From NCBI RefSeq assembly GCF_012275515.1, contig NZ_JAAZQL010000005.1, forward strand, positions 248,001 to 312,000: a stretch of 64,000 nucleotides of DNA. Reading direction: 5' to 3'. Made by a program: the position numbers and the translations under genes. Shown here in pieces: positions 34,247 to 42,092 of this stretch (its first letter is position 1; each line of letters starts with the position of its first letter). The notes under the pieces are model-generated. The model did no database searches. It was not told where the DNA came from and saw only the letters and a program-made list of their open reading frames with translations. The stretch comes from Novosphingobium sp. SG707 (GTDB lineage: Bacteria > Pseudomonadota > Alphaproteobacteria > Sphingomonadales > Sphingomonadaceae).

Positions 34247-34334
34247 TCCTATTCACGCCATGGATAGCTGCCCATCGGCGGATTGAAATAGCAGCCTCGC
34301 GCCAAAGCGCCTAATCAAGGGACAAGAGAAAATA

Positions 34335-34353
34335 GGCCTCAAAAGCCGAGGCC
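34335..34353 (+). other. Small hairpin between the two MFS genes
   Basis: GGCCTC-N7-GAGGCC forms a 6 bp stem in the 128 bp spacer, 21 bp before the GTG of the second MFS gene and just upstream of its GGGAGAAG ribosome site. There is no T-run, so it is not a terminator. Confidence 0.35.
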
Positions 34354-34374
34354 GCGCATCGGGAGAAGACGCAG

Positions 34375-35595
34375 GTGACAGGCCACCATCAGCCGGGTTT
34401 CATGACGGGCCTATCGCTGCTGATCCCGATAACGCTCTCCACCATGGCCATCGTGCTGCTGGCGCCGATCCTGCCGGGATTGCTGAACGAGTTTTCCGGG
34501 ATTGCGGGCCATGAATATTGGGTGCCGATGATCCTGACGGTGCCGGCGCTCTGCGTGGCGCTGTTCTCGCCGGTGGCGGGGATGCTGGGGGATCGGTTCG
34601 GGCGGCGGCGCCTGCTGATCTGGGCGTTGGTGGCCTATGCGGCGGTGGGCATTGCGCCGGTTTTCCTGACCGATCTGACCGTGATCATCATCAGCCGCAT
34701 CGGCGTCGGCGTGGCCGAGGCGCTGATCATGGTGCTGACCACGACGATGATCGGCGATTATTTCAAGGGCGCCGCGCGCGACAAATGGCTGGCGGGGCAA
34801 ACGGCTTTTGCCTCAATGTCGGCGCTGCTGTTCTTCAACATCGGCGGGCAATTGGGCCGCTTTGGCTGGCGCGCGCCGTTCTGGGTCTATGGCTGCGCGC
34901 TGATCATGCTGGCGCTGGTGCTGATCTTCACCTGGGAACCGTCCGAGGCGGACGCCGAGGAAGAGGCCGACCACGCTCCGCATCATGGCGCTTGGGGCGG
35001 GTTCCCGTGGAGCCGGATGGCCGGGATCATCGCCATCACCATCTATGGCTCGGTCCTGTTCTACACGGTCCAGATTCAGGCCGGGCGGGGTATTGCCCTG
35101 CTGGGCGTGAGCGATCCGGGCCGGATCGGTTTCCTGACCTCGGTGGCCAGCCTTGGCGTGCCGATCGGCACCTTCATCTATTCGCGGATCGGGCGGGCGC
35201 GGGTGGCGCACCTGCTGCTGGGCGAGTTTGCCTTTCTCACGGTGGGCTTCCTGCTGATGGGCCGGGCCGGGTCAACCACGCCCTTCCTGATCGGCTGTTT
35301 CATCAATCAATTGGGCGCTGGCGTGCTGTTGCCGACCTTGCTGGTCTGGGCGATGGACGGGCTGCCTTTCGACATTCGCGCGCGTGCGGCGGGCCTGTGG
35401 ACGGGGGCCTTTTCCATCGGGCAATTCCTCTGTCCGGTGGTGGTGACCTTGGGCAGCAGCCATGCGGGCGGGCTGATGGGGGCGTTCAGCCTGCTGTCGG
35501 GCGCGGCGCTGGTGGGGGCGATGGGCGCTCTGGTCGGATCGCTGCGTAAGGGGCAGGCGTTGAACGCAGCACAGAAGGTGGCGCTCCATGGCTGA
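34375..35595 (+). CDS. MFS transporter
   Basis: 406 residues from the GTG at 34375 (GGGAGAAG upstream). Twelve hydrophobic segments; the helix 2-3 loop reads GDRFGRRRLLI. It differs from the preceding transporter and looks like the drug/metabolite-efflux branch of MFS (MTGLSLLIPITLSTMAIVLLAPILPGLL). It overlaps the following SDR by 8 bp. Either import of a related acid or export of a toxic intermediate is possible. Confidence 0.8.
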   Translation: MTGHHQPGFMTGLSLLIPITLSTMAIVLLAPILPGLLNEFSGIAGHEYWVPMILTVPALCVALFSPVAGMLGDRFGRRRLLIWALVAYAAVGIAPVFLTDLTVIIISRIGVGVAEALIMVLTTTMIGDYFKGAARDKWLAGQTAFASMSALLFFNIGGQLGRFGWRAPFWVYGCALIMLALVLIFTWEPSEADAEEEADHAPHHGAWGGFPWSRMAGIIAITIYGSVLFYTVQIQAGRGIALLGVSDPGRIGFLTSVASLGVPIGTFIYSRIGRARVAHLLLGEFAFLTVGFLLMGRAGSTTPFLIGCFINQLGAGVLLPTLLVWAMDGLPFDIRARAAGLWTGAFSIGQFLCPVVVTLGSSHAGGLMGAFSLLSGAALVGAMGALVGSLRKGQALNAAQKVALHG

Positions 35596-36301
35596 TCGTT
35601 TGATGGGAAAGGTGGCGGTGGTTACCGGCGCGGGCAATGGCATTGGCGTGGGCTGCGCCGAGCATTTCCGGGCGCAGGGGGCGAAAGTCATCGGCGTCGA
35701 TATTGCGGGCGCGGATCGGGATTGCGATCTGACCGATGAGGGCGCGGTGGCTGATCTGTTCGCCTCCATCGGCGCGGAGCATGGGCGGGTGGACATCCTG
35801 CTCAATGCCGCTGCTTTCGCCACTTTCGCTTGGATCGAGGAGATGACCTATGCCCAGTGGAAGCGGACATTGGTGGGTGAACTCGACATCGTGTTTCTGC
35901 CCACGCGCGCGGCATGGGGCCTGCTGAAGGCCAGCGGGCGGGCCAGCATCGTCAATTTCGCCAGCGCCAATGCGGCTCATGCTCTGGAAGGATCGGCCGC
36001 GCTGGCGCATTGCGCGGGCAAGGGCGGGGTGCTGGCCATGACGCGCCAGCTGGCGATGGAGGGTGCCCCCCATGGCATCCGCGCCAATACGATCGCGCCG
36101 GGCTTCATCCTTACCGCCGCCACGCACGCGCATATGGAGAGCGAACCTGCCCTGCGCGAGAAAGTACTGGCCAAGAATATGGTCAAGATCCTTGGCGAGC
36201 CGCAGGACATTGCCCATGCCGCGACATGGCTGGCCAGCGATGAGGCGCGCTATGTGACGGGCGCGAATATCGCGGTGGATGCGGGCGCGACGGCCTGGTG
36301 A
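35588..36301 (+). CDS. SDR oxidoreductase with His in place of catalytic Tyr
   Basis: Protein of 237 residues. The cofactor motif GAGNGIGVGCAEHF and the C-terminal GFILTAATHAH and VTGANIAVDAGATAW segments are normal. The catalytic Ser is in FASANAAH, but the position of the catalytic Tyr, four residues before Lys, is His (HCAGK). Either the enzyme uses a different acid or it has a non-redox role. It is the last gene of the quinate operon and stops 9 bp before a convergent SDR. Confidence 0.8.
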   Translation: MADRLMGKVAVVTGAGNGIGVGCAEHFRAQGAKVIGVDIAGADRDCDLTDEGAVADLFASIGAEHGRVDILLNAAAFATFAWIEEMTYAQWKRTLVGELDIVFLPTRAAWGLLKASGRASIVNFASANAAHALEGSAALAHCAGKGGVLAMTRQLAMEGAPHGIRANTIAPGFILTAATHAHMESEPALREKVLAKNMVKILGEPQDIAHAATWLASDEARYVTGANIAVDAGATAW

Positions 36302-36310
36302 CGGGAGCGA

Positions 36311-37060
36311 TCAACTCCCGTCCGTAATCAGCGTTCCGCCATCCACCACCAGATTGTGGCCGGTGACAAAACCGCCCGCCGCGCTGGACAGAAACACCGC
36401 TGCGCCCGCCACTTCTTCGGGCTTGCCGGGGCGGCGCAGCGGGGTCATGCCCATGCGGCGGGTCATGAATGCCTCGTTGGCCAGCAAGGGCGCGGAGAGT
36501 TCGGTGGCGATGAAACCGGGCGAAATCGCATTGGCCCGCCCCCCATGCGGCCCCCATTCCACCGCCAGATTGCGCGCAAGCTGCGCCACGCCCGCCTTGG
36601 CCAGCGCATAGGCATTGATCGCCCCATTGCCGCGCAGACCCGACAGGCTGGCGATCAGCACCGCATTGCCGCTCCGCGCGCGCAGATGCGGAAAGGCCAG
36701 ATTGCACAGCACGACCTGAGAGCGCAGGTTGATCGCCATCACGCGGGCGTAATCCTCCATGTCGACGGAGGAGAAAGGACCGGGCCGCCCGGTGATCCCG
36801 GCGTTGCACACGACAATATCGATCCCGCCCAGCGCCGCCACCGTGCCATCGACCAGCGCGCCCAGCGCCGCATCATCGGCAACATCGCACGCGATGCCAA
36901 GCGCCCCCATCTCCGCCGCCGCGCGGGCGGTGTCGGCCTCGTCCTCGCTGGAGATCACCACGCGCGCCCCGGCGTCCATCATCGCCTGCGCAATCGCGCG
37001 GCCGATGCCGCGCGTGGAGCCGGTGACAATCGCCACCTTGCCGGTCAGATCGAACATCAT
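36311..37060 (-). CDS. SDR oxidoreductase (FabG-like)
   Basis: Protein of 249 residues with an intact SDR site: TGSTRGIGRAIAQ, CNAGITG, Ser in IASLSGLRG and YALAK. The closing VTGHNLVVDGGTLI is typical of FabG-like dehydrogenases. It is the last gene of a five-gene minus-strand operon (FAH, EthD, cupin, HbpS-like, SDR), overlapping the HbpS-like gene by ATGA. It probably oxidises or reduces a hydroxyl/keto intermediate of the same pathway. Confidence 0.87.
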   Translation of the reverse strand: MMFDLTGKVAIVTGSTRGIGRAIAQAMMDAGARVVISSEDEADTARAAAEMGALGIACDVADDAALGALVDGTVAALGGIDIVVCNAGITGRPGPFSSVDMEDYARVMAINLRSQVVLCNLAFPHLRARSGNAVLIASLSGLRGNGAINAYALAKAGVAQLARNLAVEWGPHGGRANAISPGFIATELSAPLLANEAFMTRRMGMTPLRRPGKPEEVAGAAVFLSSAAGGFVTGHNLVVDGGTLITDGS

Positions 37061-37671
37061 AGCTTCAACCCCGCCGCTGCGCAGACTTCATCCTGATGGC
37101 CCACCGGAATGCCCGCCGCGCCGCTCACGGCAATCGCGCCGATGATCCGGCCATTCGCGTGGATCGGCACCGCGCCGCCTTCGACGAACATTGCCGGGGT
37201 GACTTTGGCTTTTAAAGCAGGATCATGGCGCAGCGCCTCATGGGCCTCGCCGCTGGTCGAGCCGAAGGCCAGCGCGACCGCCGCCTTGCGCATGGCCACA
37301 AACACATGGCTGCCATCCGCGCCATCGGCGGTCAGCATCGCGCGCGCCTCGCCCGCGCTGTCCACCACCGCCACGCCCACGCGAAAACCGCGCCGCGTGC
37401 AATCATCCAGCGCGGCCTGTGCCATGCGCGTGGCCTGTTTCAGGCTGGGCGCGGGGGCGGTGCTTTCGGGCGGATCGCCGGGCGCAGGCAGATGTGTGCC
37501 GGGCGGCAGAGGCGGGGGATCGAGCGGCAGTTCGCCCCCATCGGTCAGCATCGCAAAGGGCGGCAGCCGATCCCCCGGCAGGGCGCGCGGCCCCGCCGGG
37601 ATTTCGTGGAAAGGCATAGCCACCGCTGCGCCCGCGATCAGCAGAGCGACCGCGCCCAGCGCATATTTCAT
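37057..37671 (-). CDS. Secreted HbpS/GlcG-family haem-binding-like protein
   Basis: Protein of 204 residues: signal peptide (ALGAVALLIAGAAVAMP), a Pro-rich linker (residues 48-75), then the GlcG/HbpS domain (LKQATRMAQAALDDCTRRGFRVGVAVVDSAGEARAMLTADGA and MFVEGGAVPIHANGRIIGAIAVSGA). These proteins bind haem or small molecules and often sit in aromatic catabolic operons without a defined role. It overlaps both neighbours by ATGA. Confidence 0.82.
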   Translation of the reverse strand: MKYALGAVALLIAGAAVAMPFHEIPAGPRALPGDRLPPFAMLTDGGELPLDPPPLPPGTHLPAPGDPPESTAPAPSLKQATRMAQAALDDCTRRGFRVGVAVVDSAGEARAMLTADGADGSHVFVAMRKAAVALAFGSTSGEAHEALRHDPALKAKVTPAMFVEGGAVPIHANGRIIGAIAVSGAAGIPVGHQDEVCAAAGLKL

Positions 37672-38204
37672 TCGCCCATTTCCCCATAGGCGGGATCGAC
37701 CTGCTCGGGCTTGGCCTCGTCCAGCGGCACGCCGTTATGCTTGTAGGCGGGAGCCTCGATCAGGATGAAGGCGATGCGGCAGACCTGATCGGTGGTGTTG
37801 CGCCACAGGTGGTTGGTGCCGCGCTGAACGATGATGCCGCCTTCGCGGATGGTCTTTTTGCGCCCGTCGTCCAGTTCCAGCTCGATCTCGCCCTTCAGCA
37901 CGATGCCGTAATCGACGCTGTTGGTGCGGTGAAACGGGCTTTCCTTGCCGGGCAGCATATCGGTGATGCGGATCACGCTGCCGCGTTCCAGCGTCAGGCC
38001 GGTGGGCAGGTCGCGCCCGTCGCGTTCGTCATTGAGGTCGGCCGGGACCGTTTCGGTGGTCCAGATGGTCAGGAAGCTGGCGTCGCCGCTGGGGATCATC
38101 CTGGTGGGGGTCACATCTTCGGATTTGAAGATGGCGCGGCCGTTTTCATCGTGGCCGGTGACCACGCGCTGGATCGGCGGCAGGCCGGAATCGGACATTT
38201 CCAT
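37668..38204 (-). CDS. Cupin-domain protein
   Basis: 178 residues from the ATG at 38204, preceded by AAAGGA. A single cupin barrel is visible: FHRTNSVDYGIVLKGEIELELDDG is motif 1, with HRT replacing the usual H-x-H, and GGIIVQRGTNHLWRN is motif 2 with its His. Metal binding may be reduced. Related proteins act as isomerases, dioxygenases or ligand sensors. The 4 bp gap to the EthD gene and the ATGA overlap with the HbpS-like gene place it in the operon. Confidence 0.8.
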   Translation of the reverse strand: MEMSDSGLPPIQRVVTGHDENGRAIFKSEDVTPTRMIPSGDASFLTIWTTETVPADLNDERDGRDLPTGLTLERGSVIRITDMLPGKESPFHRTNSVDYGIVLKGEIELELDDGRKKTIREGGIIVQRGTNHLWRNTTDQVCRIAFILIEAPAYKHNGVPLDEAKPEQVDPAYGEMGE

Positions 38205-38208
38205 GGTT

Positions 38209-38883
38209 TCAATCCTTTTGGCTGGAAACAAAAATCCTGGGGCTGGTGACCAGAACCGATGCCGGGGCATCGGCAAAATAGGTCTGCGCCGCAGCGGTCA
38301 GGGCATTGGCCAGATCAGCCGGAATAGGGCCGCGCAGCGAAACTTCGTCAAACAATTCCGCGGGAGCCGGGCCTTCCAATGTGCGGGCAACTGTATTGAT
38401 GCGCCATGCCGCAATCGGTCCGTCCACGCCCTGCGCGGCAAGGATGGGGGCCAATGCTTCGGCCCAACCTTGCGCATCCCGCGCATCGGCGCCGTGGCGA
38501 AAGATGAAGAGCTTGCGCGCAACATCTTCCGGCCCGGCAAGAACGGTGGTTTCGGACAGCAGCATGGCCAGCGACCCTACCGGATTGCGGAAATTGTCTT
38601 CGTCCGGCCCGACGATCTGCGCATAGGCGGGCGAGGCCTTGGAAGCGGCCATATCCTCGATACGGGCGAAACGGATGATGGTCAGCGCATCGCGATCCGC
38701 CAAAGCTGCGCCCAGCGGCGAGGGCTCATCCTGCGCATAGTGATGGACGTAGCCGGCAAACATGCCGCTGACCTCGCCATGGGCCATGACCAGCGGGCCA
38801 TGGGAATGGGCCAGATAGGCCTGCAACCCTTCGCGGCTCAGACCCGCGCGCGTGCGGGGCAGGATGGCGAGCTTGATGCTCAC
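38209..38883 (-). CDS. Tandem EthD-domain protein
   Basis: 224 residues from a GTG that overlaps the FAH stop (GTGA). Two ferredoxin-like EthD units: residues 1-110 (LAILPRTRAGLSREGLQAYLAHSHGPLV) and 120-220 (KLFIFRHGADARDAQGWAEALAPIL). EthD-fold proteins include decarboxylases, isomerases and polyketide cyclase-like enzymes of aromatic pathways. Substrate unknown. Confidence 0.75.
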   Translation of the reverse strand: MSIKLAILPRTRAGLSREGLQAYLAHSHGPLVMAHGEVSGMFAGYVHHYAQDEPSPLGAALADRDALTIIRFARIEDMAASKASPAYAQIVGPDEDNFRNPVGSLAMLLSETTVLAGPEDVARKLFIFRHGADARDAQGWAEALAPILAAQGVDGPIAAWRINTVARTLEGPAPAELFDEVSLRGPIPADLANALTAAAQTYFADAPASVLVTSPRIFVSSQKD

Positions 38884-39824
38884 GCGCGCACCACTTTCTG
38901 CTCCAGCACGCCAAAGGGCGCGCGTCCGTCGGGCAATTGCGCCTCCATGCGCACGCTGTCGCCATAGGTCATGAATTCGGTGCGGGGCGCGCCTTCATCG
39001 ACGATCTCGATCCCGCGCCGCTCGGCGATGCAGGAAGAGCCGACCTCGCGGAAATTCTCGTTCGAGACGGTGCCCGAACCGATCACCGTGCCTGCCACCA
39101 GATTGCGCGTGCGCGCGCCATGGGCGACCAGATCGTCGAAACCATAGGCCATCGGCTCGCCATAGGCATGGCCGAATTGCGCGCCGTTCCATTGTACGTT
39201 GAGATGCAGCGCGGGGCGGAAATTGCGCCAATATTCGCCCAATTCATCGGGCGTGACGGCAAAGGGGGCCATGCCGCAGGGGGGCTTGGCCTGAATCCAG
39301 CCAAAGCCGGTCTTCATTTCCGGCCCGGCCAGTTTGCGCAGCGACCAGTCATTGATCTGTACCACCAGCGCGATGTGATCACCGGCCTTGGCGGCGGGCG
39401 TGCCCATCGGGACGGCGGTGGTGATAATGCCGAATTCGCCCTCGAAATCGATGCCCAGCGCCTCATCGGCCATCGGCACTTCGGCGCGCGGGGCATAGAA
39501 CGTGTCCGACACGCCCTGATACATGAGCGGCGCATTGGGCTTTTCCGGCGTAATGCCCAGCACCTTGTCCATCAACGCGCCATGGCTGGGATAGACCGAG
39601 CCGTCGAGCCATTGCCATGCGCGCGGCAAGGGAGCGAGCAGCTGATCCACATCGAGGATCTCGGGGAAATTGGTAATCGCGGCCAATGCGGTTTTGGCAT
39701 TGTCCCAATCCTCCAGCGCCGCCTGCATCGTTTCGATGGGGGCGGGCGCGTAATGTGTGGCCGAGGGCGAGATCACGATCAGCCGCCCATCCTTTGTGCC
39801 ATTATTCAGCGTGGCCAGACGCAT
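38880..39824 (-). CDS. Fumarylacetoacetate hydrolase-family enzyme
   Basis: 314 residues from the ATG at 39824 (GGGAG upstream). Metal ligands of the FAH fold are seen as Glu-x-Glu in IDFEGEFG and Asp in QINDWSLRKL; GAFAVT-like segment is MAPFAVTPDEL, and the C-terminal SVRMEAQLPDG closes the family core. FAH enzymes hydrolyse C-C bonds in ring-fission products such as fumarylpyruvate or acylpyruvates, so this is a good candidate for a lower-pathway step after ring cleavage. First gene of the operon. Confidence 0.9.
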   Translation of the reverse strand: MRLATLNNGTKDGRLIVISPSATHYAPAPIETMQAALEDWDNAKTALAAITNFPEILDVDQLLAPLPRAWQWLDGSVYPSHGALMDKVLGITPEKPNAPLMYQGVSDTFYAPRAEVPMADEALGIDFEGEFGIITTAVPMGTPAAKAGDHIALVVQINDWSLRKLAGPEMKTGFGWIQAKPPCGMAPFAVTPDELGEYWRNFRPALHLNVQWNGAQFGHAYGEPMAYGFDDLVAHGARTRNLVAGTVIGSGTVSNENFREVGSSCIAERRGIEIVDEGAPRTEFMTYGDSVRMEAQLPDGRAPFGVLEQKVVRA

Positions 39825-39907
39825 TGCATATATCTCCCGGAATTTATCATCTGGCGTGGAATCTAGCGCGCGGGCGCGAGGCGGCAACGGCATTTGGTCG
39901 ATAGCAA

Positions 39908-39957
39908 ACCATCGATAACATGCGATGGTCGGGTGGCGGGGCGCGTGTCAGATGACA
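39908..39957. promoter_or_regulatory. Two perfect inverted repeats in the FAH/HisD-like divergent spacer
   Basis: ACCATCG-N8-CGATGGT (39908-39929) and TGTCA-GA-TGACA (39946-39957) lie in the 164 bp between the divergent operons. The first is roughly in the middle; the second lies about 31 bp before the HisD-like ATG. They look like binding sites for two dimeric regulators or one regulator and RNA polymerase control. No regulator gene is adjacent. Confidence 0.5.
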
Positions 39958-39988
39958 GCCAAACAGCCTTTTATGGGGAGATTTTGGC

Positions 39989-41320
39989 ATGGCCATCTGG
40001 CTGAAGCGCGGCGCGGCTGCGGAAGAGAAGGCGGCGTCGGATCGCAAGGTTCGCGATATTGTCGAGGCGGCGCTGGGCGATATTGAGAAGCGCGGCGATG
40101 CGGCGGTGCGGGATATGTCGATCAAGTTCGACGGTTGGGACCGGGAAGATTACCGGCTGAGCCAGTCCGAGATCGACGCGGCGGTCGACAGCCTGAGCAC
40201 GCAGGAGCGCAAGGATATCGAATTTGCGCAGGCGCAGGTCAAGAATTTCGCGCAGATCCAGCGCGCCAGCATGACCGACGTTGAGGTGGAAACCATGCCC
40301 GGCGTGGTGCTGGGGCATAAGAACCTGCCGATCCAGAATGCGGGTTGCTATGTGCCGGGCGGCAAATATCCGCTGCTGGCCAGCGCGCATATGTCGGTCA
40401 TCACCGCCAAGGTGGCGGGCGTGCCGCGCGTCATCACCTGCGCCCCGCCGTTTCAGGGCAAGCCCGCCCGCGCGATTGTGGCGGCCCAAGCTCTGGCGGG
40501 CGCCGATGCGATCTATGCGCTGGGCGGGATTCAGGCGATCGGCGCGATGGCCATCGGCACGCAGACGATTGATCCGGTTGATATTCTCGTCGGTCCCGGC
40601 AATGCCTTCGTGGCCGAGGCCAAGCGGCAATTGTTCGGCCGCGTGGGCATCGACCTGTTTGCCGGGCCGACCGAAACGCTGATCATCGCCGACGAAATCG
40701 GCTGCGACCCCGAAATGGCCGCGACCGACATTCTGGGCCAGGTCGAGCATGGCCCGGACAGCCCCGGCGTGCTGCTGACCAACAGCGAAGCCTTCGCCCG
40801 CGCGACGATGAAGGAAATCGAGCGCCTGCTGGAAATCCTGCCCACCGCCGACCATGCCCGCAAGGCGTGGGAAACCTTTGGCGAGGTGATCGTGGCCGAA
40901 AGCTATGAGGAGATGGTGCGGATCGCCGATGACATCGCCAGCGAGCATGTGCAGGTGATGACGCAGGATCCCGATTACTTCCTGAAAAACATGACCAATT
41001 ACGGCGCGCTCTTCCTTGGCAACCGCACGAATGTGTCGTTTGGCGACAAGGTGATCGGCACCAATCACACGCTGCCGACCAAGAAATCGGCGCGCTACAC
41101 AGGCGGGCTGTGGGTCGGCAAGTTCCTGAAAACCTGCACCTATCAGCGCGTGACCAGCGATGATGCCTCGGCGCTGATCGGCGAATATTGCAGCCGGCTC
41201 TGCGCATTGGAAGGCTTTGCCGGGCATGGTGAGCAGGCCAACATCCGCGTGCGCCGTTTCGGCAATCGCGATGTGCCCTATGCCGGTCAGGCCGTGCCCA
41301 GCGAACTTACGAAAGCATGA
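39989..41320 (+). CDS. HisD-family dehydrogenase (HpsN-like, catabolic)
   Basis: Protein of 443 residues. The HisD fold is clear: NAGCYVPGGKYPLLASAHMSVITAKVAGV, VGPGNAFVAEAKRQLFGRVGIDLFAGPTE, IASEHVQVMT and KKSARYTGGLWVGKFLKTCTYQ. The last segment and the non-histidine gene context match the sulfopropanediol 3-dehydrogenase (HpsN) branch, which oxidises a primary alcohol to an acid with two NAD. A role in histidine synthesis is unlikely. It heads a five-gene plus-strand operon and overlaps the SDR by ATGA. Confidence 0.85.
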   Translation: MAIWLKRGAAAEEKAASDRKVRDIVEAALGDIEKRGDAAVRDMSIKFDGWDREDYRLSQSEIDAAVDSLSTQERKDIEFAQAQVKNFAQIQRASMTDVEVETMPGVVLGHKNLPIQNAGCYVPGGKYPLLASAHMSVITAKVAGVPRVITCAPPFQGKPARAIVAAQALAGADAIYALGGIQAIGAMAIGTQTIDPVDILVGPGNAFVAEAKRQLFGRVGIDLFAGPTETLIIADEIGCDPEMAATDILGQVEHGPDSPGVLLTNSEAFARATMKEIERLLEILPTADHARKAWETFGEVIVAESYEEMVRIADDIASEHVQVMTQDPDYFLKNMTNYGALFLGNRTNVSFGDKVIGTNHTLPTKKSARYTGGLWVGKFLKTCTYQRVTSDDASALIGEYCSRLCALEGFAGHGEQANIRVRRFGNRDVPYAGQAVPSELTKA

Positions 41321-42081
41321 GCCTGCCCCAGACCCCCAGCTTCCGGATGGACGGTCGGCGGGCGCTGGTGACGGGGGCGGGGCGGGGCATTGGCCTTGCC
41401 GCCGCCGCCGGGCTGGCGCAAGCGGGCGCGCATGTGACGCTGGCCGCGCGCACGCTGGGTGAGATCGAGGCGGGCGCCGCCGCGATCCGTGAGACTGGCG
41501 GTTTGGCCGAGGCGGCGGTGCTGGATGTGAGCGACCTGCGCGCGGTGGAGGCCTTCTTCGCCGCGCGTCCGGCGTTTCACGTGCTGGTCAACAATGCGGG
41601 GACGAACCGGCCCAAGGCGCTGTGGGAGGTGAGCGAGGAGGACTATGACGCCGTTCTCGACCTCAATGTGAAGTCGGCCTTCTTTGTGGCACAGCACGCG
41701 GTCAAGGCTATGTTGCGCGATGGAGTGGCGGGATCTCTGATCCATATGGGTTCGCAAATGGGCCATGTCGGCGGCCCGCGCCGCTCGCTCTACTGCGCGT
41801 CGAAATGGGCGATTGAGGGCATGAACAAAGCCTTCGCCCTCGACCTTGCGCCTCATTGCATCCGCAGCAACACCATCGCGCCCACCTTCATCGAAACCCC
41901 GATGACCAGGCCCTTCTTCGAGGACAAGGCCTTCCTCGACAGCGTCCTGGCCAAGATCAAACTGGGCCGGTTGGGGCAAGTCGAGGACCTCATGGGGCCG
42001 GTGCTTTTCCTCGCCAGCGACGCTTCGGCCCTCATCACCGGAACCAGCCTCATCGTCGATGGCGGTTGGACTGCGGATTAA
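41317..42081 (+). CDS. SDR oxidoreductase
   Basis: Protein of 254 residues: TGAGRGIGLAAAAGLAQ, NNAGTNR, catalytic YCASK with Ser in HMGSQMG, and the closing ITGTSLIVDGGWTAD. It resembles gluconate 5-dehydrogenase/FabG-type enzymes. It lies between a HisD-like alcohol dehydrogenase and a C-C hydrolase, so a secondary alcohol of the pathway intermediate is a likely substrate. Confidence 0.88.
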   Translation: MSLPQTPSFRMDGRRALVTGAGRGIGLAAAAGLAQAGAHVTLAARTLGEIEAGAAAIRETGGLAEAAVLDVSDLRAVEAFFAARPAFHVLVNNAGTNRPKALWEVSEEDYDAVLDLNVKSAFFVAQHAVKAMLRDGVAGSLIHMGSQMGHVGGPRRSLYCASKWAIEGMNKAFALDLAPHCIRSNTIAPTFIETPMTRPFFEDKAFLDSVLAKIKLGRLGQVEDLMGPVLFLASDASALITGTSLIVDGGWTAD

Positions 42082-42092
42082 AGGAAATACAG

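Noticed and set aside
39989..41320. Biosynthetic histidinol dehydrogenase
   Set aside because: No his genes surround it, the neighbours are catabolic, and C-terminal segments resemble HpsN. hisZ is 22 kb away and not linked.
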